Positions 34,844-43,048 are shown, counted from the first letter of the stretch. The stretch: 64,000 nucleotides of DNA from Minwuia sp048007105 (GCF_048007105.1 NZ_CP180352.1:868001-932000); one strand, 5' to 3'. The notes: generated by a model not told the origin, from the letters alone. Numbers and translations are program-made.

Positions 34844-36208
34844 ATGAACAACCGACCTCCATTTCTCCGCAAGCGCCTCGCCGTCATCGGCAGCGGCATT
34901 TCCGGTCTCTCGGCCGCCTGGCTTCTGGCCCGCGACCACGATGTCACCATCTATGACCGCGCGGAGTACGCCGGCGGACACACCAACACCGTCGATGCGG
35001 AGACGCCGGACGGCATCGTGCCGGTCGACACCGGCTTCATCGTCTACAACGAGCGCAACTACCCGAACCTCTGCGCGCTGTTCCGGCATCTGGAGGTCCG
35101 CACCGCCGCCTCGGACATGAGCTTCTCGGTCTCGGCCAATGGCGGGCGGTTCGAATATGCGGGCTCGCGCCCGTCGATGCTGTTCGCCCAGAAGCGCAAC
35201 ATCGCCAACCCGCATTTCCTGATCATGCTGCGCGATCTGCTGCGCTTCTACGCGCTGGGCCGCCGCGCGCTGGCCGAAGGTCTGGGCGACGAAACGCTGG
35301 GCGACTTCCTGAAGCGGCACCGGATCGGGCAGCGTCTGATCGACTATCACGTGCTGCCGCTCAGCGCGGCGATCTGGTCGTCTCCCACCGCGTCGATCCT
35401 GAACTTCCCGGCCGAGCCCTTCTTCCGCTTCATGGCCAATCACGGCCTTCTGGGACTGGGCGACCGGCCCCTCTGGCGCACGGTCGTCAATGGCGGGCGC
35501 AGCTATGTCGAGGCGCTGCTGGAGGACTACGAGGGCGCGCTGCGGCTGAACACCGGCGTCGAGGCCGTCACCCGCACGCCCGACGGCGTCCGCATCGAGG
35601 ACCGGCAGGGCGGGGTCGAGTATTTCGATCAGGTGGTCATGGCCAGCCATGCCGACGAGAGCCTGCGCATGATCAAGGATCCGGACGAGGCCGAGCGCCG
35701 TGTCCTGGGCGCCTTCCGCTACCAGCGCAATCTGGCGGTGCTGCATACCGACCGCCGGCTGATGCCGTCGCGCCGCCGCGCCTGGGCGGCCTGGAACTAC
35801 ATGATCGCGGAGAACCGCGCCGAACGCGCGCCGCTGGTGACCTACTGGATGAACCGGCTGCAGCCGCTGAAGACGGCGACCAACCTGTTCGTCACCCTGA
35901 ACCCGCCGGCCGATGACATGCCCGATGGCGTGCTCAGAAGCTTCCCCTATGATCATCCCATGTTCGACATGCAGACCGACGCGATGCAGCGCATGATCTG
36001 GGATCTGCAGGGCCGGCGCGGCCTGTGGTTCTGCGGCAGCTATCTGGGCCACGGCTTCCACGAGGACGGCATCCAGTCCGGTCTCGCCGTCGCCGAGGCG
36101 CTGGGCGGCGGCAGGCGGCCCTGGGCCGTCGAGGCGGAATCCGGGCGGCTGCAGCTGCCCGAGGACTGGCCGCCGGTGACTGTGCGGCGGGCCGGCCGGG
36201 CCGCATGA
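34844..36208 (+). CDS. FAD-dependent amine-oxidase-like oxidoreductase
   Basis: 454 aa. An N-terminal dinucleotide fold (RLAVIGSGISGLSAAWLLA, residues about 11-29) leads into PVDTGFIVYNERNYPNLCAL, and the C-terminal FAD block is GRRGLWFCGSYLGHGFHEDG. Family relatives are annotated as NAD/FAD-binding or phytoene-desaturase-like proteins and are repeatedly found with DUF1365 and cyclopropane-synthase-like genes. In R. sphaeroides related genes belong to the RpoE/ChrR regulon and to furan-fatty-acid formation, so a role as membrane-lipid desaturase is plausible; this is inference. Transcribed from the RpoE-type promoter, coupled to DUF1365 by ATGA overlap. Confidence 0.85.
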   Translation: MNNRPPFLRKRLAVIGSGISGLSAAWLLARDHDVTIYDRAEYAGGHTNTVDAETPDGIVPVDTGFIVYNERNYPNLCALFRHLEVRTAASDMSFSVSANGGRFEYAGSRPSMLFAQKRNIANPHFLIMLRDLLRFYALGRRALAEGLGDETLGDFLKRHRIGQRLIDYHVLPLSAAIWSSPTASILNFPAEPFFRFMANHGLLGLGDRPLWRTVVNGGRSYVEALLEDYEGALRLNTGVEAVTRTPDGVRIEDRQGGVEYFDQVVMASHADESLRMIKDPDEAERRVLGAFRYQRNLAVLHTDRRLMPSRRRAWAAWNYMIAENRAERAPLVTYWMNRLQPLKTATNLFVTLNPPADDMPDGVLRSFPYDHPMFDMQTDAMQRMIWDLQGRRGLWFCGSYLGHGFHEDGIQSGLAVAEALGGGRRPWAVEAESGRLQLPEDWPPVTVRRAGRAA

Positions 36209-36978
36209 CCCGAGCCTGGGGCGCCATCTACGAGGGGCGCGTCGTTCATGTCCGGCACCGTCCGAAGCGTCACCGGCTGGATTACCGCGTCTTCAGCCTG
36301 CTGCTGGACATCGACCGGCTGGCGGAGACCGCCGCAGGCCTCAGGCTGTTCGGCAACGAACGCCCGGCGCTGCTGAGCTTCCGGGCGAAGGATCACGGCG
36401 ACGGCGTCACGCCGCTGCGGCCCTGGGCCGAGGCGCAACTCGCCGCTGCCGGCCTGCCGAAGCCCCACCGGATCGAGCTGCTCTGCTATCCGCGTCTGCT
36501 GGGCTTCGTCTTCAACCCGCTCAGCGTCTGGTTCTGCCGCGACGGGGATGACCGCCTGACCGCGACCATCTACGAGGTCCACAACACCTTCGGCGACCGC
36601 CACGCCTATGTGCTGCCCGCGGATGCCGGGAACGGGCTTGTGCGGCACCAGACCGAGAAGCAGTTCTTCGTCTCGCCCTTCCTGGAGGTCGAGGGCCGCT
36701 ACCGTTTCCGCATCCGCCCGCCGGCGGAAAATGTGGCCGTCGTGATCCGCCATGACACCGGCCGCGGACCCTTGCTGGATGCCGCTTTTTCAGGCAATCG
36801 CCGCCCGTTGACCGACAGGGCCCTCGCCGCTGCGGTCTTGCGCCACCCGCTGATGACCCACAAGATCATTGCGGGGATCCACTGGGAGGCGTTGAAACTG
36901 TGGCTGAAGGGCGTGCCCTTTCTGGGGCGCAAGGGACCGGAAACGCCGGAACGCGGCGTCAGGGCAACTGACGGATGA
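36205..36978 (+). CDS. DUF1365 domain-containing protein
   Basis: 257 aa from ATG 36205, which overlaps the previous stop by 4 bp. DUF1365 blocks are clear: IYEGRVVHVRHRPKRHRLDY at the start, IELLCYPRLLGFVFNPLSVW (centre), YEVHNTFGDRHAYVLP and EKQFFVSPFLEVEGRYRFRI. No reaction is established for the family; it keeps constant company with the FAD oxidoreductase and the methyltransferase on either side. Its stop overlaps the next start. Confidence 0.9.
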   Translation: MTRAWGAIYEGRVVHVRHRPKRHRLDYRVFSLLLDIDRLAETAAGLRLFGNERPALLSFRAKDHGDGVTPLRPWAEAQLAAAGLPKPHRIELLCYPRLLGFVFNPLSVWFCRDGDDRLTATIYEVHNTFGDRHAYVLPADAGNGLVRHQTEKQFFVSPFLEVEGRYRFRIRPPAENVAVVIRHDTGRGPLLDAAFSGNRRPLTDRALAAAVLRHPLMTHKIIAGIHWEALKLWLKGVPFLGRKGPETPERGVRATDG

Positions 36979-38183
36979 ACGATTCCGCTACTGACATCGG
37001 CCGCGTCGAGGCGCGGCTCTGGCTGGCGATCCTGAAGCCGGTGCTGGGCGAGCTGCGCCACGGCGCGCTGACGCTGACGCTGCCCGACGGGCGCACGCTC
37101 TCGGGCGGCAGTGGCACGCCTTCGGCCCGCATCGACATCCGCGACTGGAAGGCGCTGCGGCGGCTGGCGCTGGGCGGCGAGCTCGGTCTGGCGAAGGCCT
37201 ATCTCGCCGGCGAATGGGAAACGCCGGACCTGCTGGCGGTCTTCCAGGTGGCGCAGGCGAACCGCGCCGACATCATCGCCGCCATCCGCGGCACCTGGGC
37301 CTCGCGGCTGCTGAACATGGCCGCGCACCGGCGGCGGTCGAACACCCGCAGCGGCAGCCGCCGCAACATCGCCGCCCATTACGATCTGGGCAACGGCTTC
37401 TACGCCGCGTGGCTGGACCCCACCATGACCTATTCGGCCGCCGATTATGACAGCGGGGCCAACGATCTGGAGACCGCCCAGCTCGCCAAGTACCGGGAAA
37501 TCTGCCGCCAGGCGAACATCCGGCCCGGCGACCGGGTGCTGGAGATCGGCTGCGGCTGGGGCGGCTTCGCCGAGGTCGCGGCGACCGAGTTCGGCGCCAC
37601 CGTCGAGGGCGTGACGCTGTCGACCGAGCAGCTCGCCTGGGCGCGGGAGCGGGCGGAGCGCGGCGGCTACGCCGACCGGGCCAGCTTCCACCTGACCGAC
37701 TACCGCGACACCGCCGGCCACTACGACAAGATCGTTTCCATCGAGATGTTCGAGGCGGTCGGCGAGGAGCACTGGCCGGCCTGGTTTCACACCGTCTTCG
37801 AGCGGCTGAAGCCCGGCGGCAACGCGCTGGTGCAGGCGATCACCATCGACGACAGCATGTTCGAGAGCTACCGCCGCCGCGCCGACTTCATCCAGCGCTA
37901 TATCTTTCCCGGCGGCATGCTGCCCAGCCCGGGCAAGTTCCGCGACCAGGCCCGCGACGCCGGCCTGAGCGTCGACGGCGAGCGCTTCTTCGGCCCGTCC
38001 TACGCTCGGACGCTGCTGGACTGGCACCAGCGCTTCAACGGCGCCTGGGAGAGGATCCAGGCCATGCCGGGCTTCGATCTCCGCTTCCGCCGCATGTGGA
38101 ACTATTATCTGCTCTATTGCACCGCCGGATTTCAGTCCGGCTCGATCGACGTGGCGCATTTCCGGCTGACCAGACCCGGCTGA
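36975..38183 (+). CDS. cfa: cyclopropane-fatty-acyl-phospholipid synthase family methyltransferase
   Basis: 402 aa, ATGA overlap with DUF1365. The SAM-binding motif DRVLEIGCGWGGFAEVAATE (around residue 180) and the CFA-synthase features (NIAAHYDLGNGFYAAWLDPT; MTYSAADYDS; KIVSIEMFEAVGEEHW; FIQRYIFPGGMLPSP) are present. It adds a one-carbon unit from SAM to unsaturated acyl chains of membrane phospholipids; by context it could be a UfaM-like methylating enzyme rather than a strict cyclopropanase. Third gene of the RpoE-driven plus-strand arm. Confidence 0.9.
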   Translation: MNDSATDIGRVEARLWLAILKPVLGELRHGALTLTLPDGRTLSGGSGTPSARIDIRDWKALRRLALGGELGLAKAYLAGEWETPDLLAVFQVAQANRADIIAAIRGTWASRLLNMAAHRRRSNTRSGSRRNIAAHYDLGNGFYAAWLDPTMTYSAADYDSGANDLETAQLAKYREICRQANIRPGDRVLEIGCGWGGFAEVAATEFGATVEGVTLSTEQLAWARERAERGGYADRASFHLTDYRDTAGHYDKIVSIEMFEAVGEEHWPAWFHTVFERLKPGGNALVQAITIDDSMFESYRRRADFIQRYIFPGGMLPSPGKFRDQARDAGLSVDGERFFGPSYARTLLDWHQRFNGAWERIQAMPGFDLRFRRMWNYYLLYCTAGFQSGSIDVAHFRLTRPG

Positions 38184-38234
38184 TCCGCGCCGCGGGAGGG
38201 GAACGCGGATGACGGCATCACGGAAGGCTCGGCC

Positions 38235-39080
38235 ATGGACTGGCTGACCGAGAACAAGCTGCCTGTCGGCAAGTGGGTCAGCAGCTTCGTCGACTGGATC
38301 ACCGACAATCTGGGCTGGTTCTTCGACGGCATCGCCATCGGGCTGGAGACCATGATCGACGGCCTGCTGTGGCTGCTGCAGGCGCCGCATCCCTTCGTCA
38401 CCATCGCCATCGTGGCAGGCCTCGCCTGGGTGCTGAAGCGGTCCGTCTGGTTCACCGGCTTCGTCGCTGCGGCGCTGCTGCTGATCGTCAACCAGGGCTA
38501 CTGGGAGGAGACCACCGAGACGCTGGCGCTGGTGCTGTCCTCGGCCGTGGTCTGCATGGCGGTGGGCGTGCCGCTGGGCGTCGCCGCGGCCCACCGGCCA
38601 TGGCTCTACAAGGCCATGCGGCCGGTCCTCGACCTGATGCAGACGATCCCGACCTTCGTCTATCTGATCCCGGCGCTGATCCTGTTCGGCCTCGGCATGG
38701 TTCCTGGCCTGATCGCGACCGTGATCTTCGCCCTGCCCGCGCCGATCCGGCTCACCCATCTGGGCGTCAGCTCGACGCCGAAGCCGCTGATCGAGGCCGG
38801 CGAGGCCTTCGGCGCCACGGGCTCGCAGCTGCTCTGGAAGGTCGAGCTGCCCTATGCCCTGCCCTCGATCCTGGCGGGTCTGACCCAGACCATCATGCTG
38901 TCGCTGTCCATGGTCGTGATCGCGGCGCTGGTTGGCGCCGACGGGCTGGGCGTGCCGACGCTCCGTGCGCTCAATCAGGTCAACATCGCCCGCGGTTTCG
39001 AGGTCGGCCTCGCCATCGTGCTGATCGCCATCATCCTCGACCGGCTCTGCCGCCGCGACGACGCCGGACCCGGGCGATGA
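38235..39080 (+). CDS. choW: choline/glycine-betaine ABC transporter permease
   Basis: 281 aa. Binding-protein-dependent permease of the ProW/ChoW group: N-terminal amphipathic segment, about six helices, and the EAA-type loop IEAGEAFGATGSQLLWKVEL PYALPSILAG (written in two parts), followed by MVVIAALVGADGLG. Moves choline-type osmolytes through the inner membrane. The ATPase gene overlaps its stop by 4 bp. No substrate-binding protein (ChoX/ProX) gene is adjacent in this window. Confidence 0.9.
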   Translation: MDWLTENKLPVGKWVSSFVDWITDNLGWFFDGIAIGLETMIDGLLWLLQAPHPFVTIAIVAGLAWVLKRSVWFTGFVAAALLLIVNQGYWEETTETLALVLSSAVVCMAVGVPLGVAAAHRPWLYKAMRPVLDLMQTIPTFVYLIPALILFGLGMVPGLIATVIFALPAPIRLTHLGVSSTPKPLIEAGEAFGATGSQLLWKVELPYALPSILAGLTQTIMLSLSMVVIAALVGADGLGVPTLRALNQVNIARGFEVGLAIVLIAIILDRLCRRDDAGPGR

Positions 39081-40237
39081 GCGGGCCCGCCGTCCGCTTC
39101 CGCGACGTCGACATCGTCTTCGGCGAACGGCCGGACCGGGCGCTGCCGCTGATCGACGGCGGCAGCTCGCGCGCCGAGATCCAGGCCGAGACCGGCAATG
39201 TCGTCGGCGTCATGGGCGCCAGCCTGGACGTGAACGAGGGCGAGATCGTCGTGCTGATGGGCCTGTCCGGCTCCGGCAAGTCGACCCTGCTGCGCGCGGT
39301 CAACGGGCTGAACCGCGTCACCCGCGGCGCGGTGCAGGTGCATGACGGCGCGCGGGAGATCGACGTTGCGACCTGCGGCGCCGCCGAACTCCGCCGCCTG
39401 CGCACCGGGCGCATCGCCATGGTGTTCCAGCAGTTCGCGCTGCTGCCCTGGCGCACGGTCGCGGAGAATGTCGGCTTCGGGCTGGAGCTGGCCGGCGTGC
39501 CCGCCGCCGAACGGCGCGAGCGGGTGCAGCGGCAGCTCGAGCTGGTGCATCTGGAAGACCGCGCCGAGGCGAAGGTGCACGAGCTGTCGGGCGGCATGCA
39601 GCAGCGCGTCGGCCTTGCCCGCGCCTTCGCCACCGACGCGCCCGTGCTGCTGATGGACGAGCCCTTTTCGGCGCTGGACCCGCTTATCCGCTCACGGCTT
39701 CAGGATGAGTTGCTGGCCCTGCAGTCCCGGCTGAAAAAGACCATCATCTTCGTCAGTCACGACCTCGACGAGGCGATCAAGATCGGCAACCGCATCGCCA
39801 TCATGGAGGGCGGTGTGATCGTCCAGACCGGCGCGCCGGAGGACATCGTGCTCAACCCGGCCAACGGCTACGTCGCCGACTTCGTCGCCCACATGAACCC
39901 GCTGCAGGTGCTCCGCGCGGCCACGATCATGCGGCCTGTCGAAGGATCGGGTGCGCGGACGCTGGAGCTGGAGGACGGCTGGACCGTGACGCTGGACGCG
40001 GCCGGCGCGGTCGAGGGCGCGGCCCGCAACGGCGCGCCGGCGGACCTGATCGCGCTCGACAGTGGCGGCGAGGTGCGGCCCGACTGCATGACCCTGGCCG
40101 GCCCGGAGATCGTCATCCAGACCGCCATCGAGCTTTGCGAAGCCTCGGAAGCGCCGCTGCTGATCGTCGACGACGGCCGCCTCGCCGGCATCGTCGGCCA
40201 CCGGGAGATCTACAAGGGGCTATTGAGGAAGCGTTGA
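39077..40237 (+). CDS. choV: choline ABC transporter ATP-binding protein
   Basis: 386 aa from ATG 39077. Walker A is GLSGSGKST, the signature is LSGGMQQRVGLARA, Walker B VLLMDEPFSALDP and the switch HDLDEA. The first 50 residues (VDIVFGERPDRALPLIDGG and GNVVGVMGASLDVNEGE) are typical of ChoV rather than OpuAA. A C-terminal CBS-like regulatory segment (about 310-386, ending LLIVDDGRLAGIVGHREIYK) suggests osmotic or ionic control. Confidence 0.92.
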   Translation: MSGPAVRFRDVDIVFGERPDRALPLIDGGSSRAEIQAETGNVVGVMGASLDVNEGEIVVLMGLSGSGKSTLLRAVNGLNRVTRGAVQVHDGAREIDVATCGAAELRRLRTGRIAMVFQQFALLPWRTVAENVGFGLELAGVPAAERRERVQRQLELVHLEDRAEAKVHELSGGMQQRVGLARAFATDAPVLLMDEPFSALDPLIRSRLQDELLALQSRLKKTIIFVSHDLDEAIKIGNRIAIMEGGVIVQTGAPEDIVLNPANGYVADFVAHMNPLQVLRAATIMRPVEGSGARTLELEDGWTVTLDAAGAVEGAARNGAPADLIALDSGGEVRPDCMTLAGPEIVIQTAIELCEASEAPLLIVDDGRLAGIVGHREIYKGLLRKR

Positions 40238-40248
40238 GCCTCCTTTGC

Positions 40249-40344
40249 CGCCCTCGGGCCTGACCCGAGGGCCTCAGCCATCCACCGCCGCGGCGGTTGA
40301 ACCGTGAGGTCCCCGGGTCAGGCCCGGGGACGACAGGTGTGGGG
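40249..40344. repeat. palindromic repeat D, copy 2
   Basis: Arms CCCTCGGGCCTGACCCGAGGG (40251-40271, given as CCCTCGGGCC/TGACCCGAGGG) and TCCCCGGGTCAGGCCCGGGGA near 40310 flank CCACCGCCGCGGCGGTTGAA. The copy at 40715-40812 is nearly identical along the whole length. First of four repeats that fill the 590 bp gap between choV and DUF1150; no gene is seen in this gap. Confidence 0.85.
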
Positions 40345-40373
40345 CAGCCTTGGCGCAGGACTGTTTGTCCGCC

Positions 40374-40458
40374 GGATCCCCGAGTCTCGCTGACGCTCGA
40401 TCGGGGATGACACCCTGAGAGGTCACCCCCACTGGCGCCAAGCGTCACGCGGGGGTCC
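40374..40458. repeat. composite palindromic repeat B+C, copy 2
   Basis: B (GGATCCCCGAGTCTCGCTGA then CGCTCGATCGGGGATGACA, 40374-40412) is identical to copy 1 over its core; C (CCCCCACTGGCGCCAAGCGT then CACGCGGGGGTCC) follows 12 bp later with a diverged loop. Confidence 0.85.
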
Positions 40459-40565
40459 GGCGTGACGTTCCGCAAGGTGATTGGCTTGCCGCAACCTTGA
40501 TCGGACATCCTGAAGTCAGCAGTAGAGGGCCGGTCCCGCAAGTGGTCAGCGGTCGTCCCTTCAAG

Positions 40566-40690
40566 CCCTCCCCCTCCGAGGGGGAGGGTTGGGTGGGGGT
40601 GGGAGCAGCTCAGGCGTCTGTCATTATTCCATCATCGCAGCCGACCCCCACCCGTCGCTGCGCGCCGGCCTCCCCCTGCCAGGGGGAGGC
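40566..40690. repeat. dispersed inverted repeat, family A copy 2
   Basis: Left arm CCCTCCCCCTCCGAGGGGGA then GGGTTGGGTGGGGGTGGG; right arm CCCCCACCCGTCGCTGCGCG then CCGGCCTCCCCCTGCCAGGG. Same two-armed layout as 4211-4326, here in the opposite order, with the CGTCGCTGCGCGC box on the right arm. Confidence 0.75.
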
Positions 40691-40714
40691 TCCTGTTGAC
40701 CAGTAGAACACTCT

Positions 40715-40812
40715 GCCGACCTCGGGCCTGACCCGAGGGCCTCAGCCATCCACCGCCGCGGCGGTTGAACCGAGAGGTCCCCGGGTCAGGCCCGGGGACG
40801 ACAGGTGTGGGG
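40715..40812. repeat. palindromic repeat D, copy 3
   Basis: Near-exact duplicate of 40249-40344, only about 470 bp away and in the same orientation (CGGGCCTGACCCGAGGGCCT; then CACCGCCGCGGCGGTTGAAC). The only differences noticed are single substitutions (CCGAGAGG versus CCGTGAGG). This points to recent local copying. Confidence 0.85.
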
Positions 40813-40827
40813 GCGTAGCGGGTCCGG

Positions 40828-41049
40828 TCAGTGCACGCTGACGGGCATCAGTTCGTGCTGGCGGACGGTGATGAAGGCCAGTTCGCGCGACGGTGCCACG
40901 CCGAGGTGCTGGCCGTTGGCGGCGAAGATGCCGTAGGCGGTCTGGCCGCCTTCCAGCTCGACGGGGCGCACATAGGCCATGGCCTGCTGGCCGACGGCGG
41001 CGACCATTTCGGGGGTCATCTGCTTGATGTCGCGGGCGGTGTCACTCAT
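40828..41049 (-). CDS. DUF1150 family protein
   Basis: 73 aa. The pattern VRPVELEGGQTAYGIFAANG, then QHLGVAPSRELAFITVRQHE, fits the small DUF1150 family that is confined to alphaproteobacteria and nearly always follows an hsp20 gene. Its ATG lies inside the hsp20 stop region (8 bp overlap, ATGAGTGA), so it is made together with the chaperone. Function unknown; association with heat stress is by context. Confidence 0.9.
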   Translation of the reverse strand: MSDTARDIKQMTPEMVAAVGQQAMAYVRPVELEGGQTAYGIFAANGQHLGVAPSRELAFITVRQHELMPVSVH

Positions 41050-41512
41050 CGGTCGCCTCCTTGGCCTTGCGGCCGTCGATCATGGGCTTCGCTTCTTCCT
41101 GCTTCGAGCGGATCGGAATGGTCTTCACCAGGGTCTCCGACGTCGGCCGGTTCAGGTCGATATGCAGCAGGCCGTTGTCCAGCCGGGCGTCGTCGACCTC
41201 AATCCCTTCGGCGAGGACGAAGGCGCGCTGGAACTGGCGCGTTGCGATGCCACGATGCAGGAAAATCCTTTCGGAATCCTCTTCGCCGCGGCGGCCGCGG
41301 ATCACCAGCTGGTTCTCCTCCACCGTGACCGAGAGATCCCGGTCCTCGAACCCGGCGACCGCGAGGGTGATCCTCAACGACTGATCGCCGGTCTGTTCGA
41401 TGTTGTAGGGCGGGTAGCCGTCATTGGCCGATTTGGCCACGCGGTCGAGCACGCGCTCCACGTGATCGAAGCCCAGCAGCAGCGGGCTGTTGAAAAGCGA
41501 CATACGGGTCAT
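41042..41512 (-). CDS. hsp20: Hsp20/alpha-crystallin family small heat-shock protein
   Basis: 156 aa, IbpA-like. The alpha-crystallin domain (about residues 35-130) contains YPPYNIEQTGDQSLRITLAV, the GFEDRDLSVTVEENQLVIRG strand, FLHRGIATRQFQRAFVLAEG and the closing NGLLHIDLNRP; the C-terminal IPI-type motif (KTIPIRS) that docks dimers is present. It holds unfolded proteins in the cytosol. Upstream lie a heat-shock-type promoter and an 87 nt leader with a possible RNA thermometer. Confidence 0.95.
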   Translation of the reverse strand: MTRMSLFNSPLLLGFDHVERVLDRVAKSANDGYPPYNIEQTGDQSLRITLAVAGFEDRDLSVTVEENQLVIRGRRGEEDSERIFLHRGIATRQFQRAFVLAEGIEVDDARLDNGLLHIDLNRPTSETLVKTIPIRSKQEEAKPMIDGRKAKEATDE

Positions 41513-41522
41513 GGACCGTCCA

Positions 41523-41570
41523 CTCCTTCGGATAAGCGAGCTAGACTGGGCCGGCCTGTCGAGCCGGCCC
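41523..41570 (-). promoter_or_regulatory. candidate ROSE-type RNA thermometer in the hsp20 leader
   Basis: In the hsp20 5' leader, an 8 bp hairpin (41570-41563 with 41555-41548, GGGCCGGC/GCCGGCCC) is followed by the motif UCGCU (41539-41535) and, 7 bases later, the ribosome site AAGGAG (41528-41523). ROSE elements of alphaproteobacterial small heat-shock genes use U(U/C)GCU to mask AGGA in the last hairpin. Here pairing of CUCGCUU with AAGGAG is imperfect, as is usual for ROSE. Leader length and position fit; no folding calculation was possible. Confidence 0.4.
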
Positions 41571-41606
41571 GGACACGGACCCTGCCTGAGGCATCCGCAT
41601 GCCTAT

Positions 41607-41634
41607 ATTTATGGCGTTTGCGAACCTGTTCAAG
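41607..41634 (-). promoter_or_regulatory. heat-shock (RpoH-type) promoter of hsp20
   Basis: Minus strand: CTTGAAC (from 41634) and CCATAAAT (41614-41607), with 14 bases between CTTGAA and CCAT, compatible with sigma-32-type promoters (CTTGAA … CCCATNT). It predicts a start near 41600 and a leader of about 87 nt. Confidence 0.6.
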
Positions 41635-41698
41635 CCGCTGGCGCGCGCCGCCCCGCCCGTGCTATCGCCCGCTCATCAGGTTCTGACAGGACGATCCG

Positions 41699-43030
41699 AT
41701 GACCACCATCGCCGCACGGCCGCTGGGGCAGGGAGGCCTCAACGGCGCCATCGACGCGCCCGGCGACAAGTCGATCTCCCACCGCTCGCTGATGTTCGGC
41801 GCGCTGGCGGTCGGCCGCACCGAGGTGAGCGGCCTGCTGGAGGGAGAGGACGTGCGCGCCACGGCGGGCGCGATGCGGGCGCTGGGCGCCACCATCGAGC
41901 GCCGGGCGGAAGGCCGCTGGTCGATCGACGGTGTCGGCGTGGGCGGGCTGGCCGAGCCGTCCGGCGTTCTCGACATGGGCAATTCCGGCACCGGCGCGCG
42001 CCTGCTGATGGGTCTGGTGGCGGGCCACGATATCACCGCGACCTTCACCGGCGACGCCTCGCTCTCGAAGCGGCCGATGCAGCGCGTGATCGAACCGCTG
42101 AGCCGCATGGGCGCGGTGTTCCAGTCGCGCGAGGGCGGCCGCCTGCCGCTGACCGTGACCGGACCGGAAACCGCCATGCCCATCGACTATGTCAGCCCGG
42201 TCGCCTCGGCCCAGGTGAAGTCGGCGGTGCTGCTGGCCGGCCTGAACGCCCCCGGCGTCACCACCGTGCGCGAGCCCAAGCCCAGCCGCGACCACACCGA
42301 GAACATGCTGCGCCAGTTCGGGGCCGAGGTCGAAAGCCGGGAGGAGGACGGGCTGTTCGTGGCCAAGGTCACCGGCCAGCCCGAGCTCCGGCCGCAGACC
42401 ATCGAGGTGCCGGGCGACCCGTCGTCGGCCGCCTTCGCCACGGTCGCCGCGCTGATCCTGCCGGGCAGCGACGTCACCATCCGCAATGTCGGGCTGAACC
42501 CGCTCCGCGCCGGGCTGTTCGAGGTGCTGCGCGCCATGGGCGGCTCGATCGAGGTGCTGGGCGAGCGGGTGCAGGGCGGTGAGCCGGTCGGCGATCTGCG
42601 CGTGCGCGGCTCCGACCTGAAGGGCGTCGCCGCGCCGCCGGCGAACGCGGCCTCGATGATCGACGAGTATCCCATCCTCTGCGTCGCCGCGGCGCTGGCC
42701 GAGGGCCGGACCGAGATGCGCGGCATCGAGGAGCTGCGCGTGAAGGAAAGCGACCGCATCGCTGTCATGGTTCAGGGGCTCCGCGCCGCTGGCGTCGAGG
42801 TGGAGGAGCATGAGGACGGCATGACCGTGCATGGCGGCGCGGGCAAGTGTCCGGCCGGCGGCTGCAGCATCGACGCCAGCCACGATCACCGTATCGCCAT
42901 GAGCTTTCTGGTGCTGGGCCTGGCGGCAGAGGCGGCCATCGAGGTCACCGGCGCCGAGACCATCGCCACCAGCTATCCGGCCTTCACCGGCCATTTCCGC
43001 GGCCTGGGCGCCGATATCGCAGAGATCTGA
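41699..43030 (+). CDS. aroA: 3-phosphoshikimate 1-carboxyvinyltransferase (EPSP synthase), class II
   Basis: 443 aa. Sixth shikimate-pathway step: shikimate-3-phosphate + PEP to EPSP. The sequence follows the Agrobacterium CP4 (class II) enzyme closely: APGDKSISHRSLMFG, GEDVRATAGAMRALGA, SVMIDEYP-like ASMIDEYPILCVAAA, GIEELRVKESDRI and DHRIAMSFLVLGLA. At the position of CP4 Ala100 (NAATG) it has Gly97 (NSGTG), the residue found in glyphosate-sensitive enzymes. Start ATG 41699 follows a weak site; 18 bp separate it from the DUF815 gene downstream. Confidence 0.96.
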   Translation: MTTIAARPLGQGGLNGAIDAPGDKSISHRSLMFGALAVGRTEVSGLLEGEDVRATAGAMRALGATIERRAEGRWSIDGVGVGGLAEPSGVLDMGNSGTGARLLMGLVAGHDITATFTGDASLSKRPMQRVIEPLSRMGAVFQSREGGRLPLTVTGPETAMPIDYVSPVASAQVKSAVLLAGLNAPGVTTVREPKPSRDHTENMLRQFGAEVESREEDGLFVAKVTGQPELRPQTIEVPGDPSSAAFATVAALILPGSDVTIRNVGLNPLRAGLFEVLRAMGGSIEVLGERVQGGEPVGDLRVRGSDLKGVAAPPANAASMIDEYPILCVAAALAEGRTEMRGIEELRVKESDRIAVMVQGLRAAGVEVEEHEDGMTVHGGAGKCPAGGCSIDASHDHRIAMSFLVLGLAAEAAIEVTGAETIATSYPAFTGHFRGLGADIAEI

Positions 43031-43048
43031 GGGAGGAACGCCAGCGCC

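Noticed and set aside
34748..36061. N-terminal extension of the ECF sigma factor by more than 400 codons
   Set aside because: It runs antisense through the FAD oxidoreductase gene and the RpoE-type promoter sits exactly before ATG 34747.
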